Shown piece after piece: positions 1 to 5,098 of a stretch of DNA of 5,098 nt. Below the pieces are notes generated by a model. It did not search any database. It worked only from the letters and a program-made list of their open reading frames with translations, and was not told where the DNA came from. Position numbers and translations under genes: made by a program. This DNA is from Candidatus Dojkabacteria bacterium CG_4_10_14_0_2_um_filter_Dojkabacteria_WS6_41_15. Lineage in GTDB: Bacteria > Patescibacteriota > Dojkabacteria > GCA-002793355. The DNA lies in NCBI GenBank assembly GCA_002793355.1, contig PFQB01000037.1:1-5098 (forward strand), given 5' to 3'. The first letter of the stretch is position 1, and each line of letters opens with the position of its first letter.

Positions 1-87
1 CTTTGTCGCATTTGACTTGATACATATCGTAATCTTGCGGTTTTATGTTATCTGCGAGATAATAGCGAGCAAAGGAAATATCGCAAC

Positions 88-126
88 ATCGGAGTATAGG
101 TTAAGTGATAGAAGACAAGTTGCGGG
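88..126 (+). pseudogene. tRNA-Pro-like 5'-half relic
   Basis: This stretch aligns with the 5' half of the intact tRNA-Pro gene downstream (157-195), with about 32 identical columns out of 40, six mismatches and two single-base gaps. The match covers the acceptor 5' strand (CGGAGTA against CGGAGTG), the D arm and the anticodon region up to CGGG. The two copies start 69 bp apart, about one tRNA length, as in a tandem tRNA pair. No 3' half follows: there is no T-arm GTTCRA motif and no TACTCCG acceptor strand before the real tRNA begins. The D and anticodon stems also do not pair properly. I read it as the remnant of a duplicated tRNA whose 3' half was lost or replaced. The similarity is seen directly; the origin is inferred. 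Confidence 0.55.
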
Positions 127-129
127 GGA

Positions 130-148
130 CTCTTTCCACTGGAGAGAG
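130..148 (+). other. 8-bp hairpin between tRNA relic and tRNA-Pro
   Basis: CTCTTTCC (130-137) pairs with GGAGAGAG (141-148) around the triloop ACT, giving eight consecutive pairs including one G-U. It ends ten bases before the first base of the tRNA. No T-run follows, so it is not a standard intrinsic terminator. It could be a processing signal in the 5' leader of the tRNA precursor, or what replaced the 3' half of the upstream tRNA relic. The pairing is seen; the role is unknown. Confidence 0.4.
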
Positions 149-158
149 AGGGCATAAT

Positions 159-234
159 CGGAGTGTAGTTCAGTTGGTAGAATACACGTTTCGGGTACGT
201 GTGGTCGCGGGTTCGAGTCTCGCCACTCCGACCA
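159..234 (+). tRNA. trnP: tRNA-Pro (anticodon CGG)
   Basis: A complete 76-nt cloverleaf can be drawn. The acceptor stem is CGGAGTG (159-165) with CACTCCG (224-230), seven perfect pairs. The D stem is 168-171 with 180-183 and has a closing G-U pair. The anticodon stem is CACGT (185-189) with ACGTG (197-201), around the loop TTCGGGT, so the anticodon is CGG (192-194) and reads the proline codon CCG. The variable loop has five bases (202-206). The T stem is GCGGG (207-211) with CTCGC (219-223), around TTCGAGT. C1-G72, the discriminator A73 (231) and G37 (195) are all typical of bacterial tRNA-Pro. The CCA end is encoded (232-234). tRNA genes are common integration sites, which fits the defence-type cluster that follows, although no integrase is visible. 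Confidence 0.96.
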
Positions 235-258
235 ATTCAGACATTTTGAAAATTCAGA
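234..258. repeat. 8-bp direct repeat at the tRNA 3' end
   Basis: AATTCAGA occurs at 234-241, overlapping the last base of the tRNA CCA, and again at 251-258, a period of 17 bp. Between the copies lies the short palindrome ATTTT-G-AAAAT (243-253). The arrangement could be a small attachment or duplication scar next to a tRNA end, but eight bases in AT-rich DNA can recur by chance. Confidence 0.25.
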
Positions 259-292
259 GTCGGTTTTGTTGCTCGCTTGCCCCACCCTCCCG

Positions 293-302
293 TGTGCGCA
301 CA
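293..302. promoter_or_regulatory. perfect 10-bp palindrome TGTGCGCACA
   Basis: TGTGCGCACA is self-complementary over all ten bases and lies 24 bp upstream of the predicted -35 box of the regulator operon. It is GC-rich at its centre, unlike its surroundings. It could be a protein-binding site used by the adjacent helix-turn-helix regulator or by another factor. The symmetry is seen; binding is inferred. Confidence 0.3.
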
Positions 303-324
303 ATTATGTAGGAACTCCCTTTGA

Positions 325-335
325 GTTTGCCAAAC
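325..335. promoter_or_regulatory. inverted repeat over the -35 box, candidate operator
   Basis: GTTTG (325-329) and CAAAC (331-335) are perfect inverted repeats around a single C, and they contain the whole -35 hexamer. A dimer bound here would block or modulate RNA polymerase. Controller proteins of restriction systems commonly bind paired sites overlapping their own promoter, so the small regulator encoded at 408 is the obvious candidate. Its half-sites do not resemble a C-box that I can name. Confidence 0.35.
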
Positions 336-355
336 GGGGATAAATACGTTATCAT
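327..355 (+). promoter_or_regulatory. sigma70-type promoter for the restriction cluster
   Basis: TTGCCA (327-332) matches the -35 consensus at five of six positions. TATCAT (350-355) matches the -10 consensus at five of six. The spacer is the ideal 17 nt. The predicted transcription start is near 362, leaving a leader of about 45-60 nt before the regulator gene. The -35 box lies inside the inverted repeat 325-335, which suggests control by a dimeric repressor or controller protein. No other equally good promoter was seen before the later genes, so all four probably share this one. Confidence 0.55.
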
Positions 356-371
356 AAAATGGCTAACAAGC

Positions 372-383
372 ATGATGTATCAT
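372..383. promoter_or_regulatory. inverted repeat ATGAT-GT-ATCAT, candidate operator
   Basis: ATGAT (372-376) and ATCAT (379-383) are perfect inverted repeats separated by GT. They lie about ten bases after the predicted transcription start and 25-36 bases before the regulator start. The position suits a repressor site or a small leader hairpin. Its half-sites differ from those at 325-335, so either the regulator tolerates different sites or only one of the two is real. Confidence 0.35.
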
Positions 384-407
384 TCATTTTGTACCTTTTA
401 ATGGTAT

Positions 408-629
408 ATGGCAAACGAAGCAATGTCATCAAATAACAAAATCGGATCAAACCTCAAAAAACTGCGAGCACAGAAGGGCTACTCTCTTGAAAGGGTGGCT
501 CGACTTGCCGAACTTTCATTGAATACCGTAGTACGTCTTGAATCGGGCGTAAATAAAAACCCAACCATTAAAACGCTTACAAAAATTGCTCGTACGCTTG
601 ATATGAGCGTTGATGACTTAATAAAGTAA
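408..629 (+). CDS. Xre/Cro-type HTH regulator, controller-like
   Basis: This is a 73 aa, single-domain DNA-binding protein of the lambda-repressor-like (HTH_3/Xre) fold. Five helices cover the chain from about residue 11 to 73. The HTH unit is S26 to G47, with the recognition helix around S37-LNTVVRLE-S46, followed by the conserved N-P-T-I and L-T-K-I-A segment and the end D-D-L-I-K. There is no sensor domain, which matches the size of controller (C) proteins that time restriction expression. The start at 408 has no Shine-Dalgarno. An in-frame ATG at 423 gives a 68 aa form beginning MSSNNKIG, close to the usual start of this family, and I find it at least as likely. It is the first gene of the operon and sits beneath palindromes it may bind. 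Its stop is 5 nt before the next start. Family assignment is firm; the regulatory target is inferred. Confidence 0.9.
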   Translation: MANEAMSSNNKIGSNLKKLRAQKGYSLERVARLAELSLNTVVRLESGVNKNPTIKTLTKIARTLDMSVDDLIK

Positions 630-630
630 T

Positions 631-654
631 TTTTATGAACAAACAAGAAACCAA
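631..654 (+). repeat. start-site repeat, copy 1
   Basis: A 24-nt segment spanning TTTT, the ATG of the membrane protein and its first six further codons recurs at 1358-1381 over the start of the restriction enzyme, with 22 of 24 bases identical. The encoded starts are MNKQETN and MTKQEAK. Neither copy has a recognisable Shine-Dalgarno sequence, and each follows a stop codon at once. Confidence 0.5.
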
Positions 655-1357
655 CGACCGGATTAGAAAAATTAAAGTCTATGTTAAATTTTTCTGGCTA
701 CCGCTACTACTCGTAGTAACAGCCATTGTTGGTTGGTTTTACATGCCGGACAATCTTAGCGATTTCAAAAGCACTTTGGTAGGTACTTTACTTGGTGTGG
801 GAATAACGCTTGCCGCGGCAGAGAGCTTTAAGAAACTGGCCGAATACAAGCGGGTTAAGAAGACGTTTGGATTATTGAGGTTAATCACTATTCCATATCT
901 TAAACATCAAGCAGAAAATCTTGAAGCAACCATAAAACAATATAATGACATATGTTCCATTGAACAAGCAGTTTCGTTATTTACTCAATGTGCTTATTTA
1001 GATAAACTAGCGGTTAATTTTGATAAGAGTTGGCTACAACTCGTTTATTCGCAAGATTTTCTTGATGCAGTGAGCAACGATGAGCACTTTAACAAAATGG
1101 CAAATGCCATTTTTGAAGTTTTACTTTTTCTTAAACAGTTGTCGGCACAGTCAGCGAATGCTCAAATTAACCTTCAGAATAATTTTTCAAAGTTATCAGA
1201 CGAACAGCGGGAAGAATTTATCAAACGCGCAAAAAAGATACGCGATGATCTGCAAGACAACATAGATAAGTTGTCTAAATATACTGAGAAGCTGGGCGAA
1301 GAAATTACAAGATTTCTTAACATAACAGGGGTCAAATATACCGAATTTGATAGGTAG
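635..1357 (+). CDS. 2TM helical membrane protein, unknown function
   Basis: I do not recognise this 240 aa protein as a named family. A basic N-terminus (residues 1-18, many K and R) precedes a membrane helix at about 19-36 (FFWLPLLLVVTAIVGWFY). A short acidic loop follows (38-45), then a second, glycine-rich helix at about 46-62 (STLVGTLLGVGITLAAA). By the positive-inside rule both ends are cytoplasmic. Residues 66-240 are soluble and almost wholly helical, with a charged heptad-like stretch at about 188-228 that could form a coiled coil. There is no signal peptidase site and no enzymatic motif. It starts 5 nt after the regulator stop and ends 4 nt before the restriction enzyme, so it is tightly co-expressed with both. 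Two membrane helices plus a helical tail resemble the layout of SLATT-like pore effectors of conflict systems, but that is an analogy of architecture only. Confidence 0.8.
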   Translation: MNKQETNDRIRKIKVYVKFFWLPLLLVVTAIVGWFYMPDNLSDFKSTLVGTLLGVGITLAAAESFKKLAEYKRVKKTFGLLRLITIPYLKHQAENLEATIKQYNDICSIEQAVSLFTQCAYLDKLAVNFDKSWLQLVYSQDFLDAVSNDEHFNKMANAIFEVLLFLKQLSAQSANAQINLQNNFSKLSDEQREEFIKRAKKIRDDLQDNIDKLSKYTEKLGEEITRFLNITGVKYTEFDR

Positions 1358-1381
1358 TTTTATGACCAAACAAGAAGCCAA
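1358..1381 (+). repeat. start-site repeat, copy 2
   Basis: This is the second copy of the 24-nt start-site segment at 631-654, differing at two positions. It covers the TTTT spacer, the ATG at 1362 and the next six codons of the restriction enzyme. The match includes non-coding spacer as well as codons, so it is not explained by protein similarity alone. Confidence 0.5.
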
Positions 1382-4082
1382 ACAACAAATTCAAAAGCTC
1401 GTTGAAAAATATCAGCGAATAGCGGAAACAGGAAAGATAAAAACCTACAACGAGGCACAAACTCGCAACGAGTTTATTGAACCGCTTTTTGAATTTCTTG
1501 GCTGGGACATGAGAAATCTAACGACCGACAACGAAGTTACCACGGAAGAAAATATTTCCGGCGGTAGGGTTGACTTGGCTTTCCGTTTCAATGGCATTCC
1601 TGCGTTATTTTTGGAAGCCAAAGCGATGAAGGTTAATTTGGACGAATGGAAATGGGCGGAACAAGCAATCAATTACAGCTGGAACAAAAGCGTTACTTGG
1701 GCGATTTTAACGGATTTTGAAAGCATTAAAATTTTCAATGCCGAAATTCCGCCAAAAAGTATTTCGCAAAATCTTTTTATTGAGCTTAATTGCCGAGATT
1801 TCATAAACCGTTTTGACCAACTCTGGCTTTTGTCAAAAGAAAGTTTTGAACAAAAACTATTAGACAAAGAAGCCCAAAAGTGGGGCAAGCTCACCTTAAG
1901 GAAACAGGTCGGCGAAAAACTTTTTGAGGACTTGATGTCTTGGCGTATTTTACTCACCAAAGATTTAAAAAAACAAAATAATCTAACGGACGAAGAATTA
2001 GACGAGGGCGTGCAAAGGATTCTTGATCGTCTTATTTTTATTCGCACCGCCGAAGATAGAAAGATTGAGCCGAATGTTTTGCTTGGAATTTCAAGAAGCG
2101 GAAAAGCTAACGCATACAAACAGTTGGCAAAAGTTTTTCGCGACTTTGATGACGGCTTCAATTCAAAACTTTTTGCTCCGCATTACTGCGAGGAATGGAA
2201 AGCAAGCGACAAAACAATTGTCGAGGTAATAAAAGGTCTATACGAAACAAAAGACGGCTACCGCTATGATTTTTCCGTTATTTCTGCCGATGTTTTGGGC
2301 GGAATGTATGAGCAGTATTTAGGTTATGTTCAAGGGCGTAAAAGCGAGGAGAAACAGAAATCAAAAAGAAAATCGCAAGGAATTTACTACACCCCGAAAT
2401 ATATTGTTGAATATTTGATAAAGGAAACTTTGGGCGAGGTTTTGAAAAAGACAAAGCCGAAAGAGTTGGCAAAAATTAAAATTCTCGATCCCGCTTGCGG
2501 TTCCGGTTCTTTTCTTACCGCCGCCTACGATAAGATTTTAGAAACTTTAACAAAACATAATCCGCAGACTTCGCTTTTCACCAAGTTTGATATTCTGAAA
2601 GAAAATATTTTTGGCGTTGATCTTGACGCGCAAGCGGTAGAAATCGCTCAATTAAACCTTTTGCTCAAAGTTTTGTCGCAAAAAACGAAACTGCCAACGC
2701 TTCAACACAATATAAGCTCCGGCAATTCGCTTGTTTCGGGAAATGCTGAAAAATTGGAAAAACATTTTGGTTCTGATTTCCGCGAGCAAAGAGCTTTTAA
2801 TTTTGAGGACGAGTTCAAAGACGCTTTCGAGCAGGGCGGTTTTGATGTGATTATTGGTAATCCGCCTTATGTACGGCCTGAAAAAGTTGATAAGATAGAA
2901 CGAGATTATTTTTTAAATTCTGGGGAATACGAAAAGACATTCGGACGGTTTGATCTATACATTCTTTTTGTAGAAAAGGCGTTAAAACTGCTAAAACAGG
3001 GCGGATACTTTTCGTTTATCATACCGTCGTCTTTTTTGAATCAGAATTATGCAAAAGAATTACGCGCTTGGATTTTGAAGGAGTTTGAGATTTTGCACAT
3101 TGTCGACCTTTCAGATGTTAAAGTATTTAGAGAAGCTAGCGTTCAAACATGTATTGTGGTGATAAGGAAAAATAAATCAACGCGTAACCATAAAATTTTA
3201 ATCAAGAAACCAATAGATGTTTCAGAATTGGAAAATAAAAATGGTGGGAACTGCATACTCCAAAGCATTTTTATTGAAATGCCACAAAGCATGATTAGAA
3301 CTGACTTGAACGATCAAGTAATCTCAATCATAGAAAAAGTGAATGGAACGAGTATTAAAATGCGGGATATTTGTTATGTTGTCATTGGATCGGTGCCTCA
3401 TGACAGCAAGACAGGCGCGTCTAAAGATAGATTAATTTCCAACTCAAAAGATAAAACTACACAAAAACAGTATTTGGAAGGCAAAGATGTCGGGCGATAT
3501 AGAATGAGTTGGCGTGGAATATATCTTGATTATTTACCAAAACAAATGCACCGTCCCAAATTCCCAGAACTTTTTGAAAATGAAAAAATAATCGTTCGAA
3601 ACATATCTACCAAAGAGGGATTACTTGCCGTATTAGATAGCGATAAAAATTATACTAATGACACGGTGAGTCTTTGTGTTCCTTGGTATTTAATACAATC
3701 GGCGGGTCAAAGAGATACTGATCCAAGCATGAAGCAAGCAGATAATTCTAGAAAACTACAGCTGAAATATTTACTTGGTATTATAAATTCTAAGCTACTA
3801 AATTTTTATTTCAAGAAAATTTTGAGCAGTAATTTACACGTTTATCCAGAAGCTATTAGAAATCTGCCTATTTATTACGCAACTCCAGCCGAACAAGAAA
3901 AAATCGCTAAGAAAGCGCAAACAATGCTCGAACTTCAAAAAGAACTTCAAGCAACTTCTGCCAATACCGACAAACATAATTCGTTGAAATTAGAAATCGA
4001 AAAACTTGACCGCGAAATTGACGAGGCAATTTATAAACTTTATGGATTTACCGCCGAAGAAATCAGAACAATTGAAAAATAA
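1362..4082 (+). CDS. type IIG-like restriction enzyme and adenine methyltransferase
   Basis: This 906 aa cytoplasmic enzyme probably both methylates adenine-N6 in its target and cuts unmodified DNA. Residues 1-115 form an HsdR_N/PD-(D/E)XK nuclease: E31 and N36-E37-F, then D71 in GGRVDLAF, then E85-A-K87, a D-x13-ExK catalytic set. A helical connector spans about 130-330. The gamma-class methyltransferase core follows: YYTP (342-345), D376-PACGSG for S-adenosylmethionine, the acidic D420-L-D422, and the catalytic N500-PPY-503. The C-terminal third is a TaqI/Eco57I-type target-recognition region. It includes LEGKDVGRY (about 707), PKFPELFENEKIIVRN (about 735) and LLGIINSKLLNFYF (about 804), and ends in a charged coiled coil (about 846-896). 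The length fits MmeI/Eco57I relatives. An upstream TTG (1347) overlaps the previous gene, so I chose ATG 1362, 4 nt after its stop. All key residues are present, so it looks active. The recognition sequence cannot be read. Confidence 0.93.
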   Translation: MTKQEAKQQIQKLVEKYQRIAETGKIKTYNEAQTRNEFIEPLFEFLGWDMRNLTTDNEVTTEENISGGRVDLAFRFNGIPALFLEAKAMKVNLDEWKWAEQAINYSWNKSVTWAILTDFESIKIFNAEIPPKSISQNLFIELNCRDFINRFDQLWLLSKESFEQKLLDKEAQKWGKLTLRKQVGEKLFEDLMSWRILLTKDLKKQNNLTDEELDEGVQRILDRLIFIRTAEDRKIEPNVLLGISRSGKANAYKQLAKVFRDFDDGFNSKLFAPHYCEEWKASDKTIVEVIKGLYETKDGYRYDFSVISADVLGGMYEQYLGYVQGRKSEEKQKSKRKSQGIYYTPKYIVEYLIKETLGEVLKKTKPKELAKIKILDPACGSGSFLTAAYDKILETLTKHNPQTSLFTKFDILKENIFGVDLDAQAVEIAQLNLLLKVLSQKTKLPTLQHNISSGNSLVSGNAEKLEKHFGSDFREQRAFNFEDEFKDAFEQGGFDVIIGNPPYVRPEKVDKIERDYFLNSGEYEKTFGRFDLYILFVEKALKLLKQGGYFSFIIPSSFLNQNYAKELRAWILKEFEILHIVDLSDVKVFREASVQTCIVVIRKNKSTRNHKILIKKPIDVSELENKNGGNCILQSIFIEMPQSMIRTDLNDQVISIIEKVNGTSIKMRDICYVVIGSVPHDSKTGASKDRLISNSKDKTTQKQYLEGKDVGRYRMSWRGIYLDYLPKQMHRPKFPELFENEKIIVRNISTKEGLLAVLDSDKNYTNDTVSLCVPWYLIQSAGQRDTDPSMKQADNSRKLQLKYLLGIINSKLLNFYFKKILSSNLHVYPEAIRNLPIYYATPAEQEKIAKKAQTMLELQKELQATSANTDKHNSLKLEIEKLDREIDEAIYKLYGFTAEEIRTIEK

Positions 4083-4087
4083 AGGAG
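4081..4087 (+). promoter_or_regulatory. Shine-Dalgarno deciding the GTG start at 4096
   Basis: AAAGGAG overlaps the TAA stop of the restriction enzyme and lies 8 nt before GTG 4096, an ideal spacing. A TTG at 4099 would be 11 nt away. It is the only strong ribosome binding site in the cluster; the three upstream genes have weak or no such sites. Confidence 0.75.
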
Positions 4088-4095
4088 TCGTTTTA

Positions 4096-5098
4096 GTGTT
4101 GAATAGCCACAACGCAAAAACAAAATCCGATACTTTAGGCGATATTGAACTAAAGTATGTTTCTTATGGCGACACAATAGAATTTGCCAAAATATTACAG
4201 GAAGCTCTAAAAGACAAAGATTTTGTTGCTAAGATATTGTTTCATCAATTCGTAAAGCCAGAAATAAGCTTTGGCGATTTTCAGAAAATATCAGATATAG
4301 AGCTTGAAGCATTAGCAAAGGCATTTGTTAAAAACGAAAATCATACTTTCAAATATTTTCAGAGTACTGGCGATTATTTTAAAGATTTTAGGCAAGCATT
4401 GGTTGTTGGACACGAAAACCACATTGAGGAATTGAGAAAAACTTTTGAGCCGATCATTAAGTCGGCACAAGAAACCTTGACTGCTTTCAGTAAAAATTAT
4501 GCTTCAGTAATTCAGCAGGCTATTGACGGCACTTCTTATATTCAAGAGTCAATGCAAGGTTTGGCAGAAGTAGCCAAGCAAGTTAGCGATACACAAAGAC
4601 GGCTTTTTGAATCTATAAAACCAGCAATCGAACAATATCAAGCAACCGCCAAAATTATCGCCGAGTCATTACGTCCGCAGATTGACTTTTGGCAAAAATG
4701 GACGGAGCAAAACAAAAGAGTATTTGATAGTTTTTCAAACTATTGGGCGAATTTTCAGAAGACATATAATATCGCCGAACAAAAAGCCGTTGGAGTTTTA
4801 CAAAAATACAAATGGTTCATCACGCCGAGCTTCCCAATGCCTTTTATTTTTGAAGTAGTGAAACCTGATAAAAAGAAGGGCAGGCAAGATAAAGCCGTCA
4901 ATAGCCTGTTTGTCAAATATTTCGAAGCAAAAAATTGGCAGAACTTAGAGGGAATGGTGGACGATTGGAAAAATAAACCTTTACTGAAAAAACGATATAA
5001 AATTTTGGCTGACTGCGTTGAGGTTGTAAAAATTGCGAGTAAGAAAGGCGTAAACGGAGCGAATGTTGTTTTGCCGACATTGATAACTCAAATTGATG
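4096..5098 (+). CDS. long helical protein with conserved C-terminal block, partial
   Basis: A frame starting at GTG 4096 stays open for 334 codons to the window edge, so the gene is cut off by the window rather than broken. No signal peptide or membrane segment is visible. Residues 1-105 are a mixed charged region. Residues about 106-238 are continuously helical and rich in E, Q, K and A, probably a coiled coil or helical bundle. A more conserved-looking block follows: W240-FITPSFPMP, then KGRQDKAVNSLFVKYF, W281, GMVDDW (286-291), R300-YKILADC, and VVLPTLITQID (324-334), with the next codon starting with G. From memory this spacing recalls a widespread uncharacterised domain ending in P-x-L-x-x-Q-x-D-G, which I cannot confirm here. 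Possible HEPN-like RNase relatives are speculation. It follows the restriction enzyme by 13 nt, so it is likely the fourth gene of the operon. Confidence 0.82.
   Translation, partial: MLNSHNAKTKSDTLGDIELKYVSYGDTIEFAKILQEALKDKDFVAKILFHQFVKPEISFGDFQKISDIELEALAKAFVKNENHTFKYFQSTGDYFKDFRQALVVGHENHIEELRKTFEPIIKSAQETLTAFSKNYASVIQQAIDGTSYIQESMQGLAEVAKQVSDTQRRLFESIKPAIEQYQATAKIIAESLRPQIDFWQKWTEQNKRVFDSFSNYWANFQKTYNIAEQKAVGVLQKYKWFITPSFPMPFIFEVVKPDKKKGRQDKAVNSLFVKYFEAKNWQNLEGMVDDWKNKPLLKKRYKILADCVEVVKIASKKGVNGANVVLPTLITQID

Noticed and set aside
48..62. Palindrome TTATCT-GCG-AGATAA
   Set aside because: It is perfect but short, has no T-run after it and no gene that it obviously controls, so neither a terminator nor an operator can be supported.
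2..157. Plus-strand frame open from the left edge for 51 codons, possibly the end of an upstream gene
   Set aside because: The second half overlaps the tRNA relic and hairpin, and the peptide shows no recognisable domain. An open stretch of this length at a window edge can arise by chance.
43..303. Minus-strand open frame of 86 codons over the tRNA
   Set aside because: Its DSNPRP and LPTELHS segments are the antisense translation of the tRNA-Pro gene, a familiar source of false proteins. Its second, weaker echo (CLLSLNLYSD) is the antisense of the tRNA relic.
105..311. Plus-strand open frame of 68 codons across the tRNA
   Set aside because: It reads straight through the complete tRNA cloverleaf, has no ribosome binding site and no protein-like features.
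1080..1381. Out-of-frame and antisense open frames of 61 codons within the 2TM gene
   Set aside because: They overlap a longer gene with clear membrane and helical features and have no start signals of their own.
1445..2472. Antisense and shifted open frames inside the restriction enzyme gene
   Set aside because: The enzyme frame carries every catalytic motif across this region; the others are low-complexity shadows.
1362..4082. PglX methyltransferase of a BREX system
   Set aside because: The methyltransferase core is similar, but the N-terminal PD-(D/E)XK nuclease, the 906 aa length and the absence of BREX partners such as BrxC or PglZ favour a type IIG enzyme.
1..5098. CRISPR array, insertion sequence or integrase
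   Set aside because: No regularly spaced repeats, transposase or recombinase motifs were seen on either strand.

Overview
The window holds one tRNA gene followed by a tight, same-strand cluster of four protein genes centred on a single-chain restriction-modification enzyme. It is AT-rich bacterial DNA with mostly weak or absent Shine-Dalgarno sequences, stops TAA and TAG, and ordinary TGG tryptophan codons. The small Xre-type regulator looks, from memory, like those found beside restriction genes in Patescibacteria (candidate phyla radiation). I suggest that group as a low-confidence inference; no marker gene in the window proves it.

Layout. Positions 1-158 contain no convincing protein gene. 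They do hold a decayed-looking copy of a tRNA 5' half (about 88-126) and an 8-bp hairpin (130-148). A complete tRNA-Pro(CGG) with encoded CCA occupies 159-234. Positions 235-407 form a control region with a good sigma70-type promoter (TTGCCA, 17-nt spacer, TATCAT) and several short perfect inverted repeats. One of these covers the -35 box and another lies just after the predicted transcription start. The cluster then runs rightwards: a 68-73 aa helix-turn-helix regulator (408-629), a 240 aa protein with two N-terminal membrane helices and a helical tail (635-1357), a 906 aa type IIG-like enzyme (1362-4082), and an open frame of at least 334 aa that leaves the window (from 4096).

How it may work. 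The enzyme carries an N-terminal PD-(D/E)XK nuclease, a gamma-class N6-adenine methyltransferase core (DPACGSG, NPPY) and a C-terminal target-recognition region. One polypeptide can therefore modify host DNA and cut unmodified DNA. The regulator is placed like a controller (C) protein and probably acts on the palindromes of its own promoter. Gaps of 5, 4 and 13 nt indicate one transcript with translational coupling. The unusual parts are the two accessory proteins: a 2TM protein inserted between regulator and enzyme, and a long helical protein whose C-terminal block (W-F-I-T-P-S ... V-L-P-T-L-I-T-Q-I-D) recalls a widespread uncharacterised domain. The cluster next to a tRNA gene fits a defence island, possibly an expanded restriction system with membrane and secondary effectors, but that function is inference.
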